DNA of 64,000 nucleotides, from the NCBI RefSeq assembly GCF_020217485.1, contig NZ_JAEKMI010000007.1, forward strand, positions 1 through 64,000. The letters run 5' to 3'. A program made the position numbers and the translations under genes. Of the stretch, positions 32,923 through 41,387 are shown piece after piece (the first letter of the stretch is position 1; each line of letters opens with the position of its first letter). The DNA is from Mycobacterium sp. WUMAC-067 (GTDB lineage: Bacteria > Actinomycetota > Actinomycetes > Mycobacteriales > Mycobacteriaceae). The notes under the pieces are model-generated. The model had not been told where the DNA came from. It saw only the letters and a list, made by a program, of their open reading frames with translations, and did not search any database.

Positions 32923-34566
32923 TCAGTGATAGGGCCTGAGTTGGAATTCTCGGGTGTTGTATGGGGTGCCGAACGGCACGCCGTTCGCATCTTTAAGCGT
33001 ATTCCATTGACTGCCAAATAATTTCAAATCGTCCAGCGTTGATCCCGGCAAGATATACCCGCCGTACGGTTGAGGGACGAATTTCGGAGCGGCTGGATCA
33101 CCATTCTGCGCAACCAGAGTCGTGGGCACGTTCTGGCTGAACATTGCAGCTGGATTGGCACCTACCCGCACTTCGATACTTCCTTGGTGCGCATCTGCAT
33201 TGAAACCTGACAGGACGGGCTTTCCACCGATTTCCCGAAAGCTGAGCTCGCCGTAGCGATTGTTAGTTAGCTGTATGGGCTGTTGTCCTGGTTTGCCCCA
33301 GTCGTTCCCGTTCCACGGCTGCCAGGTTGAACGATCGAATACATTCCCGGTATCCGCGCGGTACATGGTGATGCCTCGGCTGCGGTCGAAGGAATCAGCG
33401 GCGATGTAGACTTTGCCGTCCGAGCCCTTATAGCCGCTGATCTGGGTGGGCGCCTCTCCCGCGGCGCGATACGAGCCTGGCACCATTGTCCACCCTTTGC
33501 CCGGGTCACCGTTGACTTCGACCAGCCACGAAGCCGCCGGCTTAAGGTTCCCCGTCGTGCCGGTCACCATCATGTACGTTTTGTCGCCCAGGGTGATCGT
33601 TCCGGCTGGCAACGTGTCGCTGATTCCGGCCTTGACCGCTTCCGACGGCATTGTGAAGAGCTCGCGGCCACTATTCTCGGGGCCCGTTAGTGGCGCACCA
33701 AAATGCGGACGTCCGTCGGCGTCGAAGGTCACCGGTACGGCCACAGATCGATAGTGTTCGCCCTCACCGACTTTGTTGCCGGAGAACGAATCCCCAAAAA
33801 TCGCGAGATATTTTCCCGGCTGTCCGGGGATCTCGACCACTTCTCCTAAGTCCGCCGCCCCGATACCCGGGATGCCGGGAATGCCGCCGGTACCGGCGAT
33901 CGGCCCGAGGTCTCTCACCTCACCCGGTTTCAGCGGGCTTTCGATCCACTCGTCTACAGCTTTCGGTGGGTCGTAACCGTCGGTATGCAGGGCACCCATG
34001 GCTCTACGGAGAGTGTCGGAGTACCCGTTGCGAATTGACGTCATTTGTTTGACGGCATCGCGGACGTCGTCCACGGCATCGGCGTGCGCGTCGTCGTACA
34101 GTCTCAACAGCTTCTGGCGTTCCGACTCGGGCAGATCGGACGCCAATTCCTTCTTGATCGCGGTCATAAGGCTGTCGAGGCCTCGGAGCTCACTGTCCAG
34201 AAGGGCGATCTCTCGAGCCCCTTGTTTCTGCGCGTCGGCTAACGCGGCGGCGATCGTTTCCAATTCAGCACCGATCTTCGACAACTGTTCGGACTGCGCC
34301 CCGAGGGCTTTCGTTACCCGCTGCACTTCTTCAGAGTCGTTGATGGGGTGGCCACCATCCTGATGGTTCCAGGCGGCGGCGAAGCGTTTTCGCGCTTGCT
34401 CGAATGCGTGGTCGGCTTCGGCGGTGTGTCGACCCGCACCATGAAAGGCCTCCGCCAACTGCGAGATCTGAAACGGGTTACCGGCCTGCAAGCTCTGGTT
34501 GATCGCCCACGGATCGCCGCCGGCCGACGCGATCAGTTCCGCTTCGACCAGGTTCGCCAGCGTCAT
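32923..34566 (-). CDS. DUF4185 beta-propeller protein with ESX-like helical N-terminus
   Basis: A 547-residue, modular protein. Residues 1-185 are helical and coiled-coil-rich (AEADHAFEQARKRFAAAWNH, then AQSEQLSKIGAELETIAAALADAQ), like the N-terminal modules of mycobacterial type VII-secreted large proteins. A Pro/Gly linker (GTGGIPGIPGIG, about 225-237) leads to a DUF4185 domain with a likely five-bladed propeller, containing IFGDSFSG and IAADSFDRSRG. No classical signal peptide. M. tuberculosis Rv1754c and Rv3707c carry DUF4185. The gene is AT-richer than the core genes. It may be an exported sugar- or glycan-acting protein; that is inference. Confidence 0.8.
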   Translation of the reverse strand: MTLANLVEAELIASAGGDPWAINQSLQAGNPFQISQLAEAFHGAGRHTAEADHAFEQARKRFAAAWNHQDGGHPINDSEEVQRVTKALGAQSEQLSKIGAELETIAAALADAQKQGAREIALLDSELRGLDSLMTAIKKELASDLPESERQKLLRLYDDAHADAVDDVRDAVKQMTSIRNGYSDTLRRAMGALHTDGYDPPKAVDEWIESPLKPGEVRDLGPIAGTGGIPGIPGIGAADLGEVVEIPGQPGKYLAIFGDSFSGNKVGEGEHYRSVAVPVTFDADGRPHFGAPLTGPENSGRELFTMPSEAVKAGISDTLPAGTITLGDKTYMMVTGTTGNLKPAASWLVEVNGDPGKGWTMVPGSYRAAGEAPTQISGYKGSDGKVYIAADSFDRSRGITMYRADTGNVFDRSTWQPWNGNDWGKPGQQPIQLTNNRYGELSFREIGGKPVLSGFNADAHQGSIEVRVGANPAAMFSQNVPTTLVAQNGDPAAPKFVPQPYGGYILPGSTLDDLKLFGSQWNTLKDANGVPFGTPYNTREFQLRPYH

Positions 34567-34601
34567 GGCGTCGTGGGCAGATGGCCAACACCGACGATCA
34601 T
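34563..34601 (-). CDS. possible 12-codon leader peptide coupled to the DUF4185 gene
   Basis: ATG 34601 opens a frame encoding MIVGVGHLPTTP whose TGA overlaps the DUF4185 ATG as ATGA. It has a better ribosome site (GAAGGGGG, 5-6 nt upstream) than the DUF4185 gene itself, suggesting coupled translation. It could equally be the remnant of a once longer upstream gene. Only 12 residues, so support is limited. Confidence 0.4.
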   Translation of the reverse strand: MIVGVGHLPTTP

Positions 34602-34703
34602 CGCCGCCCCCTTCTGAGCTGGCATAAACGCTACTACTGGCAGCGCGACGGCGACCGTCAAATGGTCAATGCCAAGGCAGGCCGGTGGGGCCGCCACTAC
34701 CTG

Positions 34704-35837
34704 TCAGGCCTGGCTGCCGGCCAGCTTCCGAACGGTCAGAACCTCGATGTCTTGGAACGGACGTCCCTCAGGGCGGATCAGGTCGTGGAACCACACCTTC
34801 GGAATCGTGGTGGCCGGGTGATCCCAGGTTTCCCAGGGGAAGTAGGTCTGGGTCTTTCCGGCGACCAGGCCCCAGTTGATCGCGCCGACGTTGTGGCGCT
34901 TGGCGACGGGCAGGATGCTCTGCACAGTGCTGCCCCGGGGCCGGGCCATGTATTCCGTGCACAGGATCGGCCGGCCCATCGGGGCCAGCTCGTTGATGCG
35001 CGACTCGAACCCGGCCGGCTCAGCGTAGGAATGGAAGGTGACCACGTCGGAGTTGGCGAGCTGGATGTCGCTGATTGCGCTGCGGCCCTGGGGTTGTCCC
35101 CAGTCTCCGCGCCACACGCCGCTCGTGAGCGGCTGACTCGGATCGACTGCGCGTGCCCACCGAAACACCTGGGGGAGCAGGTCGGCGACCAGTTGGTCCT
35201 TGTCGCTTCTTTCGGTGTTGCGGTACTGCCGCGCCGGGTTGTCGGGTTCGTTCCAGAGGTCCCACCCCAAAACCCGGTTGTCATTACGGAATTGGGTCAT
35301 CACCGCGGTGACGTAGTCGCGCATGACCGGGACGTAGCGGGGGTCTCCAAGGCGCTCGGCGCCCGGGCTCTGCACCCAGCCCGAGTTGTGCACACCGGGG
35401 CGCGGCGCGCGTTGCCGGCCCGCTCGGGGTTGCGGGTCCCAGCAGGAGTCGAAGAAGACGAAGAGCGGCTTGATGCGATGACGGGCCGCGATGTCGACGA
35501 ATTGCCCTAGCCGCGTTTGGAACCCGCGCTGATCGGCGGCCCACAGCTGATCGTGGAGGAACACTCGCGCGGTGTTGTGCCCATAGAACTGAGCCCAGCC
35601 GAGCTCGGTGTCGATACGTCGTGGGTCGAAGGTGTCGGCCTGAAACATCTCGAACTGGTTGATGGCGCTGGCGGGAATATAGTTTGCTCCGACGAGCCAG
35701 CCCTGAGCTTGATACCACCGGCTGGCGCGATCGGGAGACCACCGGCCCGCTTCCTCCGCGGAGGCCCGGGGTACCCGGGTAACTGCGGCGCTAGCCGCCA
35801 GCAGCAGAGGGAGTTTCAGGGCCGTTCGTCGTTCCAC
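34704..35837 (-). CDS. exported GH5-like glycoside hydrolase
   Basis: A 377-residue protein. N-terminus MERRTALKLPLLLAASAAV carries a twin-Arg-like motif, followed by ASAEEAG near residue 27, suggesting Tat or Sec export. The TIM-barrel of clan A is visible: the acid/base Glu in GWDLWNEPDNP (about 200) and the nucleophile Glu in PILCTEYMARP (about 300), plus RVFLHDQLW. It should attack a beta-linked polysaccharide (glucan, mannan or xylan). It neighbours a GH6 enzyme 3.5 kb away, hinting at a polysaccharide-degrading island. GTG start at 35837. Confidence 0.85.
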   Translation of the reverse strand: MERRTALKLPLLLAASAAVTRVPRASAEEAGRWSPDRASRWYQAQGWLVGANYIPASAINQFEMFQADTFDPRRIDTELGWAQFYGHNTARVFLHDQLWAADQRGFQTRLGQFVDIAARHRIKPLFVFFDSCWDPQPRAGRQRAPRPGVHNSGWVQSPGAERLGDPRYVPVMRDYVTAVMTQFRNDNRVLGWDLWNEPDNPARQYRNTERSDKDQLVADLLPQVFRWARAVDPSQPLTSGVWRGDWGQPQGRSAISDIQLANSDVVTFHSYAEPAGFESRINELAPMGRPILCTEYMARPRGSTVQSILPVAKRHNVGAINWGLVAGKTQTYFPWETWDHPATTIPKVWFHDLIRPEGRPFQDIEVLTVRKLAGSQA

Positions 35838-35904
35838 GATGTGACGATAAGTTTCCGGGGCGATTTCCCGGGGATTTGCTCAGCGCGTCGCGAGAGCTTC
35901 AGAT

Positions 35905-35914
35905 AACAATTGTT
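35905..35914. promoter_or_regulatory. palindrome upstream of the GH5-like gene
   Basis: AACAATTGTT is a perfect 10-bp AT-rich palindrome 68 bp upstream of the GH5-like start, embedded in GATAACAATTGTTCCC. Candidate operator; weak because it is short. The 254-bp gap 35838-36091 otherwise contains only the palindrome at 36051. Confidence 0.3.
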
Positions 35915-36050
35915 CCCGGGCCGTCTGCGGCCCCTCCGAAAGTCGGAACCCACCGGTCATCGTGACCAATCCGTAACCATCCACTCCGGCGTGCCCGGGC
36001 CGTCGTGAACGCCGGGCGGTTTAAAATGTGCCCGGCTCTGTGTCAAACCC

Positions 36051-36063
36051 GTTGTCGGACAAC
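36051..36063. terminator. GTTGTC-G-GACAAC inverted repeat after the TM2 gene
   Basis: A perfect 6-1-6 inverted repeat 28 bp beyond the stop of the TM2-protein gene on the minus strand. The one-base spacer is too tight for an ideal hairpin loop, so it may be an operator instead. Confidence 0.3.
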
Positions 36064-36091
36064 CAAAACCGGCGTTCCCCTGATTGAGGGT

Positions 36092-36574
36092 CTAGCGTAG
36101 CTTGCGGCCGTGGTTGTCTTTGACGCTGCCGGTGAAGATCAAAATCGCGTCGACGATCGCCCAAATGATGCCGCCGAGCAGGACCGGAAATCCCAGAAAA
36201 CAGAACAGGCTGAAGACAATTCCGAACAGCCCCAGGCACAGCTGGGCCACCGCGATCTGAGTCGAGTCGAGGTAAAAGCGGCCGACGCCGAACAAGCCGA
36301 GAAAGAGCTGAAGTAAGCCGGCGGTGGTGGCGGCCTTGTCCGACAGGGGCAGTCCGGTAACCGGATCGCGGCCGAACGGCGCCTGCGGGTCGACGTATCC
36401 GCCATATCCCGGATAGCCCGGGTAACCGGGGTAGGCCTGCGGGGACGGATATCCCGGCGGTGGCGGTGGCTGAGGCGGGTTGTGCGGAGTCGGTTGTGAT
36501 GCGTAACCGGGTGGCTGCCATCCCCACGGTGGCTCATCAGCGGGATTTCCGGGTGGGTTGGGCGGCGTCGACAT
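36092..36574 (-). CDS. TM2-domain membrane protein
   Basis: A 160-residue protein. The first 80 residues are Pro/Gly/Tyr-rich (PGYPSPQAYPGYPGYPGYGGY). The TM2 domain (about 80-160) has the helix GLLQLFLGLFGVGRFYLDS and the following IAVAQLCLGLFGIVFSLFCFLGFPVLLGGIIWAIVDAILIF, ending KDNHGRKLR. TM2 proteins are found widely in actinobacterial envelopes, role unclear. ATG 36574. The neighbours are accessory (GH5 side) and conserved (DUF2237 side). Confidence 0.87.
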   Translation of the reverse strand: MSTPPNPPGNPADEPPWGWQPPGYASQPTPHNPPQPPPPPGYPSPQAYPGYPGYPGYGGYVDPQAPFGRDPVTGLPLSDKAATTAGLLQLFLGLFGVGRFYLDSTQIAVAQLCLGLFGIVFSLFCFLGFPVLLGGIIWAIVDAILIFTGSVKDNHGRKLR

Positions 36575-36701
36575 CGATTCGAGTTAACACGCCCGATCTC
36601 CGGCCGTCCACATCGGCCTCCGACGCACCGGCGCGGAAAATCCTTGGGCGCAGTCGGCAAATCACTTCAAAGTTCACCCCCGTGAGAGCAATACTGGACG
36701 G

Positions 36702-37088
36702 GTGCCTGATCGAAATGTGCTGGGCGGTCCGCTGGAACCGTGCGGCACAGACCCACTGACCGGTTTCTACCGCGACGGCTGTTGCTCAACCGGGCCTCAG
36801 GACCTTGGACGGCACACGATTTGCGCGGTGATGACCGCCGAGTTCCTGGAGCACCAGCGTTCCATCGGCAATGACCTGTTGACCCCGGTTCCCGAGTATC
36901 GGTTCCCCGGCCTGCTGCCCGGCGACCGATGGTGTGTGACCGCGCTGAACTGGCTGCGGGCTCACCACGACGGGTGCGCGGCGCCGGTGGTGCTGGCATC
37001 CACGCACGAGAACACCCTCGAGGTGGTGCCGCTGGAGGCGCTGCAGGCGCACAAGATCGACGTTCCCGACGATCTGGCCAACCTGTAG
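36702..37088 (+). CDS. DUF2237 family protein
   Basis: A 128-residue protein with the complete DUF2237 pattern: NVLGGPLEPCGTDPLTGFYRDGCC at the N-terminus, HTICAVMTAEFL, and PGDRWCVTALNWLRA. Four well-conserved cysteines suggest a metal- or disulfide-linked fold. It is widely found in bacteria and plant-associated species but has no known function. GTG 36702 is the start. It stands alone, divergent from the TM2 gene with 127 bp between. Confidence 0.85.
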   Translation: MPDRNVLGGPLEPCGTDPLTGFYRDGCCSTGPQDLGRHTICAVMTAEFLEHQRSIGNDLLTPVPEYRFPGLLPGDRWCVTALNWLRAHHDGCAAPVVLASTHENTLEVVPLEALQAHKIDVPDDLANL

Positions 37089-37188
37089 CTGGGTGACCGC
37101 TGGTCGGGACGGTGGGTGAACCACGGAATCCCGCCGCGTCTAGCCTCGGTGTCATCTTTCTCACCTGACGCGTCGAAGAGGGGTTGCG

Positions 37189-38460
37189 GTGGGTTCTGCG
37201 GTGGACGACATCGACTTCGACGACCTGACCGCGCCCCGGCTGACCGACGTCCAGCGTCAGATCCTGCAGTTCACCGAGGCCAAGCGCGTCGACTTCGACA
37301 TCGACCGGATGCTCGCGGAGGCCATCGAACAAACCGGGCTAAAAGCCGCTGCCGCCGACCTCGACGACACCGACGGCTTCGCCGATCGGCTGCGCGCGCA
37401 CGTCGCCGCGATCGAAGCCGACGAGGGTCTGCGCCAGCTCACCCGCGATTCGCTGCGGCAGCGGATCGTCCGCCTGCTGCGTAACCGGTTGTCGCTCACC
37501 GAGCTGATCACGCGGTACCCCGAGATCGAATCCATCCCGATCGAGAGGCCTTTCATCGTGGTCGGGATGCCGCGGTCGGGCACCACGCACCTGGTGAATC
37601 TCATTGCCGCCGACCCCCGCCGGCGCGCGCTGCCGTACTGGGAGAGCCAGGATCCCATCCCCGCTCGTGGGCAGGGGCCCGACGTGTTCGGCGTGGACCC
37701 CCGTTACGCGCGAGCCAAAGCAGAACACGAAGCGCTGATGGCCAGCGCGCCCGTGGTGGCCGCCATGCATGACCGCTTCCCCGAGGCGATCGAGGAGGAG
37801 GTGGAACTCCTCGACCTCGATCTGTCCTCCTATGTCCTGGAATGGCATGCGCGGGTGCCGGATTGGCGCGACTACTACCTGAGCCTCGACCAAACCCGCC
37901 ACTACGCCTACATGCGCAAGGTGTTGCAGGCGCTCACCTTTCTGCGAGGTCCGCGAACCTGGGTCCTCAAGAGTCCGCAGCACTGCGAGCAGCTCGGCCC
38001 GTTGATGGCGACGTTCCCCGACGCGACGGTGGCTTTTACGCACCGCGACCCCGTGGCGGTGATCCAATCGGCGATCACGATGATGGCCTACTCGGATCGG
38101 CTGCGCCGCAACAGCATTGATCCGCAGTGGCTGCTGGAGTATTGGAGCGATCGCGTGCACCGCCTGCTGAGCGCATGCGTGCGCGACCGCGACCTGGTGG
38201 ACACCGAACGCAGCATCGACGTCAACTTCCACCAGCTGGGCGGCAACGAGATGCCGGTGCTCGAGCGGCTGTATCACTGCGGCGGTGTCGAATTGCCGCA
38301 GCAGGTGCGCGACGGCTTCCAGCGCTACCTGGACGGCAATCCACGAGGCAAGCACGGCCGCATCCATTACGAACTGCAACGGCACTTCGGCGTCTCCGCC
38401 GACGAACTCCGCGGCCGGTTCGGCTTCTATTTCGACAAGTTCGACGTCCGACCCGAATAA
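37189..38460 (+). CDS. sulfotransferase family protein
   Basis: A 423-residue PAPS-dependent sulfotransferase-fold protein. The 5'-phosphosulfate loop is IVVGMPRSGTTHLVNLI (about 123-139) and the 3'-phosphate site is near TWVLKSPQHCEQL with a following FTHRDPVAVIQS. In mycobacteria such Stf-type enzymes sulfate glycolipids, sterols or other small lipids. GTG 37189 with GAGGGG upstream. It is the first gene of a three-gene operon with an alkylsulfatase-like protein (13 bp gap) and an LLM flavoenzyme; sulfate ester metabolism is suggested, substrate unknown. Confidence 0.88.
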   Translation: MGSAVDDIDFDDLTAPRLTDVQRQILQFTEAKRVDFDIDRMLAEAIEQTGLKAAAADLDDTDGFADRLRAHVAAIEADEGLRQLTRDSLRQRIVRLLRNRLSLTELITRYPEIESIPIERPFIVVGMPRSGTTHLVNLIAADPRRRALPYWESQDPIPARGQGPDVFGVDPRYARAKAEHEALMASAPVVAAMHDRFPEAIEEEVELLDLDLSSYVLEWHARVPDWRDYYLSLDQTRHYAYMRKVLQALTFLRGPRTWVLKSPQHCEQLGPLMATFPDATVAFTHRDPVAVIQSAITMMAYSDRLRRNSIDPQWLLEYWSDRVHRLLSACVRDRDLVDTERSIDVNFHQLGGNEMPVLERLYHCGGVELPQQVRDGFQRYLDGNPRGKHGRIHYELQRHFGVSADELRGRFGFYFDKFDVRPE

Positions 38461-38473
38461 GGAGTCAGCAGCG

Positions 38474-39712
38474 ATGACCGAACCCGTCTATCGCGGCAGG
38501 CCCGGCGCCGACGCGATGCGCCCGGCGTCCGCGGAGAAGGCGGATGAGATCGCCCCGGGATTGTGGTGCTCGCCTGGGCTGTCCAACTCGTACCTGCTCA
38601 CCACCGCGCAGGGGCGGGTGATCGTCAACACCGGCATGGGTTTCGAGGGGCCGGTGCATCGCGCCAACTTCGACGCCGTGGACTCCTCGCCGGTGCGCTA
38701 CATCATCTTCACCCAGGGCCACGTCGACCATGTCGGCGGCCTGGACAGCGTGCGCGACCCCGACACGACCGTTGTCGCGCAAGCGAACTGGACGACGTGG
38801 CGAGACGACAACGAACGACTGATCCCCTACCGCGCCAGCCGCAGCGCGTTCGCGTTCAAAGACACGCTGGCCGACGGCATCCAAGCCATCCAACGGCGCC
38901 TGGGGACCGCGCAACTGGCGGGCCAGAGCGTGCCCGCCGTGGACCTCGACTTCGAGGACACGCTGACGCTGGAGCTCGGCGGCCGACGGATGGAACTGAT
39001 CTCGGTGCCCGGTGGGGAGACCACCGACTCGCTGGTGGTCTGGCTCCCCGACGAACGAATCTGCCTGTGCGGAAACACCTTCGGCCCCCTGTTCGGGCAC
39101 ATCCCCAACCTCGTCACCATGCGGGGCGACCGCTACCGGGACGCGTTGACGGCCATTGCCTCGGTGGAACGGGTCCGCGACCTGCGCCCCGAGCTGCTCG
39201 TGACGGGTCACTTCGCGCCCGTCGCGGGGGCCGAGCGCATCAACGCCGAGCTGGCCCGGCTGCGCAACGCCATCCAGTACATCCACGATCAGACGGTCGC
39301 CGGAATGAATGCCGGAAAGGATGTCCGCACCCTGATGCGCGAGATCACGTTGCCCGCGGAATACGAAGTGGGCCAGGGCTATGGGAAGGTCGCCTGGGAC
39401 GTGCGGGCCGTCTGGGAGAACTACTCGGGCTGGTTCCACCACGAGTCGACCACCGAGCTGTACCCGGTCGGATTTGACGCCGTCGCGGCCGACGTGGTCG
39501 AGTTGGCCGGCGCCGATGCGCTCCTGGATCGCGCCCGGGCGCACCTGGCCGCCGATCGGGCGCTGCACGCCATCCACCTCGCCCAGCTCGTGCCCGCCGA
39601 GCATTCGGGGGCTCGCGATGTGCTCCGGCAGGCGCATGAAAAACTTCTCGCAAGCAGCACGAACTTCTGGGAAAGCGCGTGGCTGCGCAACCAGATTGCG
39701 AGGAACTCATAG
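38474..39712 (+). CDS. alkylsulfatase-like MBL protein with altered metal site
   Basis: A 412-residue homologue of the BDS1/SdsA1 alkylsulfatases: MBL domain, then the alkylsulfatase dimerisation domain (about 285-405). Unlike its full-length relative at 14125-16002 it lacks the C-terminal SCP2-like domain, and two metal ligands are changed: the motif reads TQGHVDH with Gln81 where the first His should be, and the second Glu (Glu278 in the relative) is Gly200. His83, Asp85, His86, Glu182 and a later His in TGHFAP remain. It may bind one metal, use another reaction or be inactive. ATG 38474 has AAGGAG upstream. Confidence 0.83.
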   Translation: MTEPVYRGRPGADAMRPASAEKADEIAPGLWCSPGLSNSYLLTTAQGRVIVNTGMGFEGPVHRANFDAVDSSPVRYIIFTQGHVDHVGGLDSVRDPDTTVVAQANWTTWRDDNERLIPYRASRSAFAFKDTLADGIQAIQRRLGTAQLAGQSVPAVDLDFEDTLTLELGGRRMELISVPGGETTDSLVVWLPDERICLCGNTFGPLFGHIPNLVTMRGDRYRDALTAIASVERVRDLRPELLVTGHFAPVAGAERINAELARLRNAIQYIHDQTVAGMNAGKDVRTLMREITLPAEYEVGQGYGKVAWDVRAVWENYSGWFHHESTTELYPVGFDAVAADVVELAGADALLDRARAHLAADRALHAIHLAQLVPAEHSGARDVLRQAHEKLLASSTNFWESAWLRNQIARNS

Positions 39713-39713
39713 C

Positions 39714-40664
39714 ATGCTGCTGACGGTGCTGCGCTTCAACTTCGCCTCGCCGCAGGGGGATCCGCGCGTGCAGGGCGAACAGCTGTCCGCCGCGCTCGAA
39801 CTGGCGCAGTGGGGTGAGTCGCACGGCATCACGTCGATCAGTGTCGACGAGCATCACGCGACCGGGCACGGGTGGAGCTGCAACCCGATCATGGCCGCGG
39901 CGATGTTCTTGGCCCGGACCTCGACGCTGATCGCCAGCGTCGATTGCGCGTTGGGCCCGCTGTGGAACCCCGTCCGCCTTGCCGAAGACATCGCGCTCGT
40001 CGACAACATGAGCCGCGGCCGGCTGCACACCACGGTGGGCCTGGGATACCGCACGGTCGAATACGACGCGCTGGGAGCCGATTTCACGCGACGTGGCGCG
40101 CTGATGGACGGCCTGCTCGAGCGGATGCTGGCGGTGTGGTCCGACATTGGCACGTGGACCCGGCCGCATCCACCGCTGTACGTCGGCGGTGGCGCGCGTG
40201 CCACGGCGCGCCGCGCCGCCCGGTTCCGGCTGCCGCTCAGCCTGGCCGATCACCTGCCCGAGATCGCCGCCTACTACCGCGAGCTGTGCGCCGAGGCGGG
40301 CATGGCGCCGTTCATTCTCATGCCGGGACCGATCAACCGCGGAATGATCTACCTGCACGAGGACCCCGAGCGGGCGTGGGCGGAACTGGGCGACCACATC
40401 CTGTGGGAGGCAGTCACTTACGGCGGATGGTCCACCGATCAACGCTCGCTAATGCACCTTCCGGGTGTGCAGACCCTGGACGAGGTCAGGGCATCGGGGC
40501 GGTACCGCTTCCTGACTCCAGATCAGCTGATCGCGGAGGTGCGCGAGGCCGAGAACTACGGGCCGCTCGTCATGCACCCCCTGGTCGGTGGCATGCCGGT
40601 CGACGAAGCGTGGAAGTCGGTGCAATTGCTCACCGACAAGGTCCTGCCCGCGCTGGCGGCCTAG
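39714..40664 (+). CDS. LLM-class flavin-dependent oxidoreductase
   Basis: A 316-residue luciferase-like monooxygenase or F420-dependent reductase. The early segment AQWGESHGITSISVDEHH and the following TSTLIASVDCALGPLWNPVRLAEDIALVDNMSRGR with YVGGGARATARRAAR are typical. Flavin versus F420 use cannot be decided by eye. ATG 39714 begins one base after the MBL stop, so it is coupled to the sulfotransferase operon. It converges on the GntR gene with a 4-bp overlap. Substrate unknown; oxidative removal of a group from a sulfated lipid or xenobiotic would fit. Confidence 0.85.
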   Translation: MLLTVLRFNFASPQGDPRVQGEQLSAALELAQWGESHGITSISVDEHHATGHGWSCNPIMAAAMFLARTSTLIASVDCALGPLWNPVRLAEDIALVDNMSRGRLHTTVGLGYRTVEYDALGADFTRRGALMDGLLERMLAVWSDIGTWTRPHPPLYVGGGARATARRAARFRLPLSLADHLPEIAAYYRELCAEAGMAPFILMPGPINRGMIYLHEDPERAWAELGDHILWEAVTYGGWSTDQRSLMHLPGVQTLDEVRASGRYRFLTPDQLIAEVREAENYGPLVMHPLVGGMPVDEAWKSVQLLTDKVLPALAA

Positions 40665-41320
40665 GCGTCGCGGCGTTGTTCGAGCCAGTCGGCCAGCGAA
40701 CGGCCGGCATCTAGGACGTGTCGCTCGGCGATCGCACGGGCCCGTTCGGCGTCCTTGTCGCCCAGCGCGTCGAGCAGCTGTTGATGTTCGTCGAGCGAAT
40801 GCTTTTCGTGCTCGGGAAACAGGGTCAGGAAGTTGCTCGGCACCACGCGGGCGACCTGTTTGATCTGGTTCAGCAGGCGAGGGGAGTGCGCGGCGCGATG
40901 GATCATCTGATGGAAATGCCAGTTGGCTTCTCCGATGGTGTCGTCCCCGGATCGCGCGACGACGTCGGCCGCGAGTTCTCGTAGGGTGTCGAGTTCCGCG
41001 GGCTCAATCCGCTCGGCGGCCCAGGCCGCGGCCTGCCCGGTCAGCACGCCGAGAATGGTGAAGCTGTCCAGGACGTCGCCCGGGCTGATGCCGAGCACCG
41101 TCACGCCGCTGCGGGGGGCGACTTGGACCAGGCCCTCGAACGACAGCTCCAGCAGCGCCTCGCGCACCGGCGTGCGGCTGGTCGCGAATTCCTCGGTGAT
41201 GGCGTCGAGGTCGACCCGCGAACCGGCCGGCAGGACCCCGGTCAGAATGCGGTCGCGAAGTTCGCGGGCGGCGCGCTCTCGGACCGTTCCGGAGATGTCG
41301 ATCCCTGAGGTCGAAGCCAC
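40661..41320 (-). CDS. GntR-family regulator (FadR/FCD type)
   Basis: A 219-residue regulator. The winged helix (RELRDRILTGVLPAGSRVDLDAITEEFATSRTPVREALLELSFEGL, 19-64) is a clear GntR signature. The C-terminal helical FCD domain has Asp/His metal-ligand positions (HFHQMIHRAAHS, ERHVLDAGR). It is divergent from the LLM-CaiB-CitE genes, with a palindromic stretch at 41354-41373 between them, and probably controls that operon in response to an acidic metabolite. Also convergent with the sulfotransferase operon. Confidence 0.87.
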   Translation of the reverse strand: MASTSGIDISGTVRERAARELRDRILTGVLPAGSRVDLDAITEEFATSRTPVREALLELSFEGLVQVAPRSGVTVLGISPGDVLDSFTILGVLTGQAAAWAAERIEPAELDTLRELAADVVARSGDDTIGEANWHFHQMIHRAAHSPRLLNQIKQVARVVPSNFLTLFPEHEKHSLDEHQQLLDALGDKDAERARAIAERHVLDAGRSLADWLEQRRDA

Positions 41321-41353
41321 CTGGGCATAATACCAAACGACAGGTTTAGGATT

Positions 41354-41373
41354 TGATATCTGAAATATCAGAT
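41354..41373. promoter_or_regulatory. overlapping palindromes, probable GntR operator
   Basis: TGATAT-CTGAA-ATATCA (41354-41370) and ATCTGA-AATA-TCAGAT (41358-41373) overlap in the 67-bp gap between the divergent gntR (start 41320) and LLM gene (start 41388). AT-rich and palindromic, just 15 bp before the LLM start; a repressor bound here would block both promoters. Confidence 0.7.
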
Positions 41374-41387
41374 GTTACGTTTCAAGT

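Noticed and set aside
35901..35916. Similarity of GATAACAATTGTTCCC to the lac operator
   Set aside because: Only a short match, with no LacI-family gene nearby; kept only as a generic palindrome.
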